Assembly: GCA_900540335.1 (NCBI GenBank) | Contig: UQFC01000131.1 | Span: forward strand, 1-6,128 | Direction: 5' to 3' | Length of the DNA: 6,128 nt | From: an uncultured Clostridium sp. | GTDB lineage: Bacteria > Bacillota > Clostridia > Lachnospirales > Lachnospiraceae | Shown: piece by piece, positions 1 to 5,247 of the stretch | Position numbering within the stretch: the first letter of the stretch is position 1 | Layout: each line of letters begins with the position of its first letter | Translations under genes and position numbers: made by a program | The notes under the pieces: generated by a model | Database searches by the model: none | Told to the model about the DNA's origin: nothing | The model's input: only the letters and a program-made list of their open reading frames with translations

Positions 1-621
1 TGGCACACTCCAGTTCATAGGCGGGTCAGAGGAAAGGCCGGTCTCTACAGCATGGATATGAGGCGTTAATTCCTCAAAGCATTCTTCCATACTGTCAAAT
101 CCGGAAAATGCCCCGAATACAGAAAAATGGGGAGTCCAGATGTGGGCTGGAATGTACATGGCTTCCGGGCATATAGTGAGAGCCATATCTAACAGGTCAT
201 GGCAGTCCAGTCCTAAAATAGGGCGGCCGTCAGAATGGATATTTCCAATGGTTTCCAGCTTTGCCGACAGCCGCTGCGCCTCCTCAAGCCCCGGAAGAAT
301 CAAAAGACTGTGTACCTTTCTCACCTTTCCGTCCTGTTTATAAATCGAGCTGATTTCTCCGGTAATCACAAACCTGGTTCTGTCCTCCTCTGCTCCCTTT
401 TCCGGATTCCGTACATACTCCTTCTTCAGGCGGTACAGACCGTCCTCTGCCCGAACCAGCTTTTCTTTCAGCTCCTGTCTCCATGCAGGGTGGGTAAAAT
501 CTCCTGTTCCCAGTAACCGGATTCCTTTTCTTCTGGCCTGAAAATCCAGATTCTCCGGCGTCAAATCACGGCTGGTCGCCCGTGAATATCTGGAGTGAAT
601 ATGCAGATCTGCAATATACAT
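1..621 (-). CDS. PHP-domain protein, endonuclease Q / TIGR00375-like (C-terminus outside window)
   Basis: The first 207 codons of a longer minus-strand gene; the frame is still open at base 1, so the C-terminal part is missing. The protein begins with the PHP metal-site signature DLHIHSRYS (residues 5-13, HxH), followed by GTGDFTHPAW (38-47), TGEISSIY (87-94), KVHSLLILPG (102-111), LDCHDLLDMAL (138-148), PAHIWTPHFSVFGA (158-171) and HAVETGLSSDPPMNW (190-204). This order of His, Asp and Glu blocks is that of the PHP family often annotated as endonuclease Q or 'UvrD-like helicase'. Characterised members (EndoQ) nick DNA next to deaminated bases, using bound metals. The start ATG at 621 has AAGGAG (628-633) six bases upstream. 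It lies 29 bases after the vanZ-like gene, so the two are probably co-transcribed. Family assignment is fairly sure; nuclease activity here is inference. Confidence 0.85.
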   Translation of the reverse strand, partial: MYIADLHIHSRYSRATSRDLTPENLDFQARRKGIRLLGTGDFTHPAWRQELKEKLVRAEDGLYRLKKEYVRNPEKGAEEDRTRFVITGEISSIYKQDGKVRKVHSLLILPGLEEAQRLSAKLETIGNIHSDGRPILGLDCHDLLDMALTICPEAMYIPAHIWTPHFSVFGAFSGFDSMEECFEELTPHIHAVETGLSSDPPMNWSVP

Positions 622-650
622 AACAATCTCCTTGTAATTTTCTGTCTTTT

Positions 651-1154
651 TTATTTCTCGTCCCTGTTTCTCCGGATTTTTCCTGCAGCCCTCCAAAACA
701 GGATACCAAAAAGCACGCCGAAACACACCCCGGCGCCATCCAGAATAACATCCGATATCTGTCCGCTCCGTCCCGGAACAAACAGCTGATGGAATTCATC
801 TGACGCTGCATATAAAATACCTGTCAGTCCCGGCTGCAAAAAAAATTTCCATCCGGTTCCCTGAGAAGCTGCTCCTGTCAGCAAAAAACCGAGAATGGCA
901 TATTCTGTAAAATGGGCTGTTTTCCGCACAGCATGATCAATTCCTTCTGCATACTGATCCTGCCGCACTTTCGGCCATGCCTCATAATCGGAAACCAGAA
1001 TTTTCCCGACCAGATGCCCCATCCGGCTGCTGTCCTGGGAGGAAAGCTCTGCGGGACGGGCAGAAAAAAGAAATATCAAAGTCATCCATCCTGCCGTCAA
1101 AATGAAAAAAATCAATCTTCTGACGGAAACTCCGCAAATTTTCCGTTCTTTCAA
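651..1154 (-). CDS. VanZ-family integral membrane protein
   Basis: A 167-residue protein with a predicted N-terminal membrane helix (about 12-30) and further hydrophobic segments near 83-95, 105-118 and 135-155. The VanZ-family signature is clear: RKTAHFTEYAILG (77-89) and DEFHQLFVPGRSGQISDV (119-136) followed by LDGAG. VanZ itself gives low-level teicoplanin resistance, but most VanZ-like proteins in Clostridia lie outside glycopeptide clusters and have no proven role; nothing here suggests a resistance cassette. The start is TTG at 1154. No in-frame ATG precedes it, the next in-frame ATG (residue 45) would remove the first membrane helix, and a purine-rich stretch containing GAGAGG and AGGA lies upstream. 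It appears to have its own promoter just after the spoVA terminator and to be followed by the PHP gene. Confidence 0.85.
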   Translation of the reverse strand: MKERKICGVSVRRLIFFILTAGWMTLIFLFSARPAELSSQDSSRMGHLVGKILVSDYEAWPKVRQDQYAEGIDHAVRKTAHFTEYAILGFLLTGAASQGTGWKFFLQPGLTGILYAASDEFHQLFVPGRSGQISDVILDGAGVCFGVLFGILFWRAAGKIRRNRDEK

Positions 1155-1191
1155 TGTATTTTCCTGCCTCTCTTTTGAAACGTTCTTCTGG

Positions 1192-1221
1192 ATTATAGCA
1201 CAAAAGGCTGTGAAAAATCCA
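1192..1221 (-). promoter_or_regulatory. Extended -10 (sigma-A-type) promoter for the vanZ-like gene
   Basis: On the minus strand TGCTATAAT (1200 down to 1192) is a perfect extended -10 element, TGn plus TATAAT. The region 17-18 bases upstream (TGGATT, 1221-1216) is a poor -35, as is common when an extended -10 is present. A start near 1185 would give a leader of roughly 30 bases before the TTG at 1154. The upstream part falls inside the predicted spoVA terminator hairpin. This would uncouple the vanZ-like gene from sporulation-only transcription. Inferred from motif and position only. Confidence 0.6.
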
Positions 1222-1230
1222 CACAGCCTT
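1201..1230 (-). terminator. Probable rho-independent terminator of the spoVA operon
   Basis: AAGGCTGTG (1204-1212) and CACAGCCTT (1222-1230) form a perfect 9-bp stem with a 9-base loop. In the minus-strand transcript the stem ends in CUU and runs on as UUGUG, giving a short U-run (UUUU) partly inside the stem. It starts 13 bases after the spoVAE stop codon, a normal place for an operon terminator. On the plus strand there is no U-run, so it acts, if at all, in the spoVA direction. The short U-tract means termination may be partial. Confidence 0.65.
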
Positions 1231-1243
1231 CCGATTGTCTTCC

Positions 1244-1600
1244 TTATTTCATTTTCGGTTTAAAAATCAGAGCCCCCAGATACCCGAATACAAGAGCGCC
1301 TGTAATTCCTGCAGATGCCGCTGTCAGACCTCCGCGGAAAATCCCCAGAAATCCATCTTCCGCCATACTTTTTGCCACGCCCTTCCACAGGGTATTTCCA
1401 AAGCCAAGAAGAGGAACCGAGGCCCCGGCTCCGGCCCATTCTGCAAAAGGCTCGTAAAGTCCCAGCCAGCCCAGTATTCCGCCTGATACTACAAGCAGGA
1501 CCATCACCCGGCCCGGCATCAGCTTTGTCCGGTCCAGCAGAATCTGTACCAGACTGCAGATCAGTCCGCCTGTCAGAAATGCCTTTATAATATCTGTCAT
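1244..1600 (-). CDS. spoVAE: Stage V sporulation protein AE (SpoVAE/SpoVAEb)
   Basis: A 118-residue, strongly hydrophobic protein of the SpoVAC/SpoVAEb family, with predicted membrane segments near 4-22, 33-50, 57-72 and 93-113. Signatures are AFLTGGLICSLVQ (7-19) and GAGASVPLLGFGN (57-69), both near-copies of the corresponding blocks of SpoVAC upstream. The length matches SpoVAEb of bacilli. It acts in the forespore inner membrane as part of the channel that moves calcium-dipicolinic acid during spore formation and germination. The ATG at 1600 has GGGGAG (1608-1613) seven bases upstream and lies 18 bases after the spoVAD stop. It is the last gene of the operon: no spoVAEa or spoVAF follows, and a terminator comes 13 bases later. 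Identification is firm. Confidence 0.93.
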   Translation of the reverse strand: MTDIIKAFLTGGLICSLVQILLDRTKLMPGRVMVLLVVSGGILGWLGLYEPFAEWAGAGASVPLLGFGNTLWKGVAKSMAEDGFLGIFRGGLTAASAGITGALVFGYLGALIFKPKMK

Positions 1601-1618
1601 CCTTTTGCTCCCCCTTCT

Positions 1619-2722
1619 CTAATTTTTCAATTCTGCAGCTGCATTCTCATCTTTGTTTTCCAAATCGCAGCTTTCCAGTATCACCCCATGGGCAATCCCG
1701 GGAATACTCTGCCCTTCGTTGTAGCTGACCGTAGAAAGAAGCGCTCCGGTAGGAACAAACAGCACCCGCTTCCAGATTCCTGAAAACAGCATAGGAAGAA
1801 TATGAGCACACAGAGTCACTGCCGAGCAGCCGCAGCCGCTTCCGCCGGAATGGGTATCCTGACTCTGGCAGTCGTATATTTCCAGACCGCAGTCCATAGA
1901 AATTCCGGACAAATCATGGCCCTCCTGCTTCATCAGATCCAAAAGCACCTTCTGCCCTATCTTTCCCAGATCCCCGGTAATAATCCTGTCATACCAGCCT
2001 TCTCCTATCTCCAGATCCCGAAAATTCTGCATAATCGTATCCCATGCCGCAGGAGCCATGGCCGCACCCATATTCATTGAGTCCCTGATTCCCAGATCCA
2101 CCGGCTTTCCTGTTGTGATTCCGGCAATCCGCACCTGACGCCGTCCCGCTGTTTTTTTTCCGTTTTCCTCTGTTTCCCATTCTGGCTCCTGTCCCGGATG
2201 CTTAGACAGCACAACTGCTCCGCATCCCGTTACTGTCCAGGCAGCACTCTGCGGTCTTTGATTTCCATAAGAAAGAGGAAAGCGAAACTGTTTTTCTGCT
2301 GTAGCATAATGACTGGATGCCAGAGCCAGCACCTGATCCCCATGTCCTCCGTCTACGCACATTGCTCCCAGGCTTAACGCCTCCCCCATGGTAGAACAGG
2401 CTCCGTACAGGCCAAACAGAGGAATCTCCAAATCAACTGTTCCAAAGGAGGTGGCGATCAGCTGGCCCAGCAGATCCCCTGCAAACAGATACCGGATGTC
2501 TTTCCTGTGGATACCGCCTTTCTCCAGAGCCAGATCCGCTGCCTGCTTCTGCATGGCGCTTTCTGCCTTCTCCCAGTTTTCTGCCCCAAACATGGGATCT
2601 GCCTCCACAACATCGATCTTTCTTCCCAGAGGTCCTTCCCCCTCTTTTTTTCCGGCAACCGAGGCCATTCCCGCCACATACACCGGATTTTCAAATAGCA
2701 AACTGGCTTTTCCTTTCTGCAT
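1619..2722 (-). CDS. spoVAD: Stage V sporulation protein AD (dipicolinic acid-binding, thiolase-like fold)
   Basis: A 367-residue soluble protein with the beta-ketoacyl synthase/thiolase-like fold of SpoVAD. In the family it sits at the inner spore membrane and binds dipicolinic acid for uptake into the forespore, working with SpoVAC and SpoVAE. Conserved blocks are GACSTMGEAL (107-116, with the thiolase-type Cys109), SSHYATAEKQFRFP (136-149), QRPQSAAWTVTGCGA (155-169), a Gly/Cys-rich HSGGSGCGCSA (291-301) and PTGALLS (324-330). It is about 30 residues longer than B. subtilis SpoVAD. The surplus is a charged stretch at about 173-196 and a polar, acidic tail after about 351. The start ATG has a near-perfect AAGGAGG (2730-2736) seven bases upstream, and that ribosome site overlaps the spoVAC stop codon, giving tight coupling to spoVAC. 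Identification is firm. Confidence 0.95.
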   Translation of the reverse strand: MQKGKASLLFENPVYVAGMASVAGKKEGEGPLGRKIDVVEADPMFGAENWEKAESAMQKQAADLALEKGGIHRKDIRYLFAGDLLGQLIATSFGTVDLEIPLFGLYGACSTMGEALSLGAMCVDGGHGDQVLALASSHYATAEKQFRFPLSYGNQRPQSAAWTVTGCGAVVLSKHPGQEPEWETEENGKKTAGRRQVRIAGITTGKPVDLGIRDSMNMGAAMAPAAWDTIMQNFRDLEIGEGWYDRIITGDLGKIGQKVLLDLMKQEGHDLSGISMDCGLEIYDCQSQDTHSGGSGCGCSAVTLCAHILPMLFSGIWKRVLFVPTGALLSTVSYNEGQSIPGIAHGVILESCDLENKDENAAAELKN

Positions 2723-2734
2723 GATTCTCCCTCC

Positions 2735-3178
2735 TTACAAGATGCCAATCCAGGAAATCAGTCCCAGAATCCAGCTGGCAAATATCCCGTACAAAAGTAC
2801 CGGACCTGCAATGGTAAAAATTTTGCAGCCAATACCATATACGTGGCCTTCCGCCCTGTATTCTATGGCAGGAGCCACAACAGAATTGGCAAATCCCGTA
2901 ATGGGCACCAAAGCGCCTGCGCCTCCCCATTTCGCTGCCCTGGGATACAGATTCAGGCCTGTCAGAAGAATACTGAGAAAAATCAGCGCCAGCTGAGTCC
3001 ATGTCTGCGCCGTTTCCTTTTCCATTCCTCCCGTTTCCATCAGAATCATTGTCATGGCCTGTCCCAGACTGCAGATGGCTCCCCCTGTCAGAAAGGCTCT
3101 GGCCATATCTGCCGGAAGGGAATTCTTCGGCGTAATCTGCTCCACATATTCCCCATACTCTTTTTTCTTTACTTCCAT
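2735..3178 (-). CDS. spoVAC: Stage V sporulation protein AC (inner-membrane channel component)
   Basis: A 147-residue membrane protein with a polar N-terminal cytosolic arm (1-25) and predicted membrane segments near 28-48, 60-77, 86-104 and 118-145. SpoVAC signatures include AFLTGGAICSLGQ (28-40) and GAGALVPITGFANSV (86-100) followed by a conserved Glu-containing APAIEYRAEG. SpoVAC of B. subtilis behaves as a mechanosensitive channel and is thought to form, with SpoVAE and SpoVAD, the dipicolinic acid conduit of the spore inner membrane. The ATG at 3178 has AAGGAGG (3185-3191) six bases upstream. It follows an 87-base gap after spoVAB, the largest gap between the annotated spoVA genes, and runs directly into spoVAD. 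Length and sequence are ordinary for the family. Confidence 0.95.
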   Translation of the reverse strand: MEVKKKEYGEYVEQITPKNSLPADMARAFLTGGAICSLGQAMTMILMETGGMEKETAQTWTQLALIFLSILLTGLNLYPRAAKWGGAGALVPITGFANSVVAPAIEYRAEGHVYGIGCKIFTIAGPVLLYGIFASWILGLISWIGIL

Positions 3179-3218
3179 GTCGTTCCTCCTTTTCTTCTGT
3201 TTCCCTCACTCACCGGCT

Positions 3219-3244
3219 CCGGCAGTTCTCTTCTCCTGCACCGG
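3219..3244 (-). other. Possible RNA hairpin in the spoVAB-spoVAC gap
   Basis: Minus-strand CCGGTGCAG (3244-3236) can pair with CTGCCGG (3225-3219), a 7-bp stem with a 2-base bulge and a 10-base purine loop. It lies in the middle of the 87-base spoVAB-spoVAC gap. No U-run follows, so it is not a standard terminator; it might be an RNA processing or stability element. It may also be chance, given the GC-rich pairing. Confidence 0.3.
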
Positions 3245-3265
3245 ACTGCTTCCTCAGGAAATTTC

Positions 3266-3697
3266 TTATGACAGAAAATAAATGAGTGCGCCTGCCAGCT
3301 TTCCTGCGGCAATTGACAGGATCAGGTAGGGAAAGCCTACGGCCAGATGAATTCTCCTGACAATCACCGGAACCGTTTTCAGAGTTTCTGCCAGAGACAT
3401 CACAAGACATCCTACAAAGACGCCTACGGAAAATCCGAAAATTCCCAGAAACAGTTTACCTCCCATAAGGACAGGAATTTCATAAAGATCCACTGCATTT
3501 CCCAGGATTCCGCCCAGAATAATCATTGTATCAAAAAGAAGGATATGCTTTCGGGTTTTCGTTTTTCCAATCAGACGGGGAAATATTCCAATCATTGCCA
3601 GAAATGCAAATACTCCGGCTGCAATCACCCCGCCCGCACTCAGTCCTGCAAATGCCAGAATGAGCTGACGGACTGCCATGGGAAGATTACGAAACAT
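3266..3697 (-). CDS. spoVAB: Stage V sporulation protein AB
   Basis: With the start chosen here (ATG at 3697) the protein has 143 residues, close to the roughly 140 of B. subtilis SpoVAB. It is almost wholly membrane-embedded, with predicted segments near 11-36, 52-68, 82-103 and 119-141; recognisable blocks are QLILAFAGLSAGG (11-23) and GGILGNAVDLYEIP (62-75). It is required with the other SpoVA proteins for dipicolinic acid loading; its biochemical role is unknown. A longer frame reaches ATG 3724, but that codon has no ribosome site. ATG 3697 has two purine boxes upstream, AAAGGAG (3708-3714, spacing 10) and AGGAGG (3701-3706, spacing only 3). The start overlaps the spoVAA end by 11 bases. 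An alternative start at 3679 is less well placed. Gene identity is firm, exact start moderately so. Confidence 0.88.
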   Translation of the reverse strand: MFRNLPMAVRQLILAFAGLSAGGVIAAGVFAFLAMIGIFPRLIGKTKTRKHILLFDTMIILGGILGNAVDLYEIPVLMGGKLFLGIFGFSVGVFVGCLVMSLAETLKTVPVIVRRIHLAVGFPYLILSIAAGKLAGALIYFLS

Positions 3698-4319
3698 CGA
3701 CCTCCTGCTCCTTTCTGCTGTCATTCTGAATCAGAGTTTTTCCTATATTTTCTTCATAAAGCCGCATTTCCACTTCCAGCGGAGTAGGATCCGTATTCAT
3801 CTTCCACCCTGCAAAATGATTGAAAAAAAGCAGGATTCCACCGGCAAGCCCTACCGAATAGGACAGCTCCAGAATCGTAAATCCCTGAGGCTTCTCCCCT
3901 GTTATCAGACCGTATACCTTTTGAAACACATCAGTCACATTGACATCATTATTAAAGGTCATAATGGCAAAGGCCGCCCCGCAAAAACAGATCACGCAGA
4001 CAAAAACCGTTTTCGCCCACTGCCATCCCGGAACCGGTTTTTTCGGCGGGTGGTAGTCAATAATATACTCCACCTTTCCTATATTATTGACCTGGATCGA
4101 AGGATCCAGCTGCTCCAGACCTGCAATCACCTCCAGTGCGCTTTCAATATAACAGTGTTCTCCATCCTCCCGGATGGATTTGACCTTCATCGCCCGGCAT
4201 TTGCTCTGAATCACCGGATTGCTGCAGTACACACTGCCTACATCCTTTACGTACACATCCTTTCGGTGCACCTGAGTCATTTCCCTCAGATTCAGATATA
4301 CCGTATTTGAGGCGCTCAT
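3687..4319 (-). CDS. spoVAA: Stage V sporulation protein AA
   Basis: A 210-residue protein with a soluble N-terminal domain (about 1-98), two predicted membrane helices (about 102-121 and 151-171) joined by a short loop, and a polar C-terminal tail ending EQEVDVS. The N-terminal domain starts with VYLNLRE, followed by a VKDVGSVYCSN strand region. This layout and the place directly before spoVAB identify SpoVAA. In Bacillus it is one of the SpoVA proteins needed for dipicolinic acid uptake and release; its own activity is not known. Some Clostridia lack spoVAA and spoVAB, so their presence here groups this organism with those holding the longer operon. ATG 4319 has GGAGG (4327-4331) seven bases upstream; this site lies inside the preceding microprotein gene, whose stop overlaps this start (ATGA). 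Confidence 0.93.
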   Translation of the reverse strand: MSASNTVYLNLREMTQVHRKDVYVKDVGSVYCSNPVIQSKCRAMKVKSIREDGEHCYIESALEVIAGLEQLDPSIQVNNIGKVEYIIDYHPPKKPVPGWQWAKTVFVCVICFCGAAFAIMTFNNDVNVTDVFQKVYGLITGEKPQGFTILELSYSVGLAGGILLFFNHFAGWKMNTDPTPLEVEMRLYEENIGKTLIQNDSRKEQEVDVS

Positions 4320-4468
4320 AGCTTATCCTCCAAGATCTCCAGCTTTACCAGAGTTCCCTCCGGTTCCGATCCGGGATTCTCCCCAAGAACCAGCCACAGC
4401 ACTGCCGCCAGAAGAATCAGGCACAATACTGCCGCCGCTGTTTTTTTTGATTTCCAGAATTCCATCAT
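4316..4468 (-). CDS. Candidate 50-residue single-pass membrane microprotein at head of spoVA operon
   Basis: I do not recognise this protein. The frame from ATG 4468 encodes 50 residues: a basic start (MMEFWKSKK), a strongly hydrophobic helix (about 10-28, rich in Ala, Leu, Val) and an acidic tail (29-50, starting GENPGSEPEG and ending LEILEDKL). By the positive-inside rule the N-terminus would face the cytosol and the tail the other side; an uncleaved signal anchor fits best. Two ATG codons stand in tandem (4468 and 4465); AAGGA (4477-4481) lies 8 bases before the first. Its TGA overlaps the spoVAA ATG as ATGA, a classic translational-coupling arrangement, and spoVAA's ribosome site lies inside this frame. 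It is the first frame after the predicted sigma-G promoter, so it should be made in the late forespore with SpoVA. A run of eight A near codons 7-10 could allow slippage. That it is translated is inference. Confidence 0.68.
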   Translation of the reverse strand: MMEFWKSKKTAAAVLCLILLAAVLWLVLGENPGSEPEGTLVKLEILEDKL

Positions 4469-4511
4469 CTCTCACATCCTTTTCCAGCCTGGTCAGTCCG
4501 GCTTCTGCACT

Positions 4512-4541
4512 TAGTATGGCTCATTCTGACGTGAGATATTC
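4512..4541 (-). promoter_or_regulatory. Sigma-G-type forespore promoter of the spoVA operon
   Basis: Minus strand GAATA (4541-4537) and CATACTA (4518-4512) are separated by exactly 18 bases. Both boxes and the spacing agree with the sigma-G consensus known from B. subtilis (GMATR, 17-18 bases, CATNMTA) at every defined position. The -35 lies within the last codons of sigF and the -10 just after its stop. A start near 4505 would leave a leader of about 37 bases before the microprotein ATG. spoVA is a known sigma-G operon in B. subtilis, so context agrees. Sigma-F recognises related sites, but the sigma-F -10 (GGNRANAHTR) fits less well, with two mismatches. Confidence 0.8.
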
Positions 4542-5243
4542 CCGAAGCTGGCGGAGAATCTTTTTTTCCAGCCTGGAAACCTGCACCTGGGAAATCTTCA
4601 GATCCGCGGCTATTCTGCTTTGTGTCTGATTCTCAAAATACCTTCTGACAATAATCTCCCGTTCTTTTTCATTCAGACGTTTTAAAATCTGGCAGAGAAC
4701 CAGCTGATTCATCATCTGCTCCTGCTCTTCTCTCTCATCCTGGATCCGATCCAGCAGGCAGAGATTAGGATCCTCGCCGTTTCCGATAGTCTTGTAGAGA
4801 GATTCCACCTCTGCCCCCGCTTCCAGGGATGCGGCGATTTCCTCTCTGCTGACCCCCATGCGCGAAGAAATTTCTTCCAGTCCCGGTTCCCTCCCCAATT
4901 CCAGTGTCATGGCTTCCCGGACTGCCCGCACACGGTTCCCCAGCTCCTTTACAGACCGGCTCACCTTCAGCATTCCGTCATCTCTCAGAAAGCGCTTGAT
5001 CTCCCCTGTAATCATAGGCACTGCGTATGTGGAAAATTTTACATCAAACTCCAGATTAAACTTGTCTATGGCCTTCAGCAGCCCGATACACCCAATCTGA
5101 AACAAATCCTCCGGATCACAGCCGCGGTTTCCAAAATGGCGGACCGTACTCCAGACAAGTCCCACATTATCAAGAACCAGTCTGTCTCTGGCCTGCTGGT
5201 CACCCTCATGGGCCTTTCTGATTAAATTTGTCAATTCTTCCAT
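4521..5243 (-). CDS. sigF: RNA polymerase sigma factor sigma-F (SpoIIAC)
   Basis: A 240-residue sigma-70-family factor, the first forespore-specific sigma factor. Region 2 spans about 24-103, with DPEDLFQIGCIGLLKAIDKF (43-62) for core binding and KFSTYAVPMITGEIKRFLRD (69-88) for -10 recognition and melting. Region 3 covers about 104-145. Region 4 (about 186-238) holds the helix-turn-helix QSRIAADLKISQVQVSRLEK (208-227) for -35 contact. Length and sequence suit the SigF/SigG group; the place directly after spoIIAB fixes it as sigF. It stays inactive while bound to the SpoIIAB dimer and is freed in the forespore when dephosphorylated SpoIIAA binds SpoIIAB. ATG 5243 lies 4 bases after the spoIIAB stop; its weak site AGGTGAGG (5246-5253) overlaps that stop, so translation is probably coupled to spoIIAB, keeping the two proteins balanced. 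Confidence 0.96.
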   Translation of the reverse strand: MEELTNLIRKAHEGDQQARDRLVLDNVGLVWSTVRHFGNRGCDPEDLFQIGCIGLLKAIDKFNLEFDVKFSTYAVPMITGEIKRFLRDDGMLKVSRSVKELGNRVRAVREAMTLELGREPGLEEISSRMGVSREEIAASLEAGAEVESLYKTIGNGEDPNLCLLDRIQDEREEQEQMMNQLVLCQILKRLNEKEREIIVRRYFENQTQSRIAADLKISQVQVSRLEKKILRQLREYLTSE

Positions 5244-5247
5244 GGCC

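Noticed and set aside
651..1154. VanZ-like gene as a glycopeptide-resistance determinant
   Set aside because: No vanRS, vanH, vanA/B, vanX or vanY neighbours and no mobile element; VanZ-family proteins are common housekeeping genes in Clostridia.
982..1224. Minus-strand frame of 80 codons overlapping the start of the vanZ-like gene
   Set aside because: Begins inside the terminator hairpin and shadows the VanZ reading frame; no features of its own.
2388..2996. Plus-strand open frame of 202 codons opposite spoVAD and spoVAC
   Set aside because: Covers two well-identified genes on the other strand, including their junction; composition is Pro/Ser/Arg-rich and unlike a real protein.
2691..3209. 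Minus-strand frame of 172 codons overlapping spoVAC in another phase
   Set aside because: GTG start without a ribosome site, Gly/Ser/Arg-rich shadow of spoVAC.
3678..4310. Plus-strand open frame of 210 codons opposite spoVAA
   Set aside because: Mirror of the spoVAA coding frame, rich in His, Arg and Ser with no family resemblance; spoVAA has the ribosome site and homology.
4323..4520. SigF-frame extension after its TGA, about 66 codons, Gly/Ser-rich
   Set aside because: Would need stop readthrough; SigF already has full length and the alternative frame (microprotein) has a start, ribosome site and stop-start overlap.
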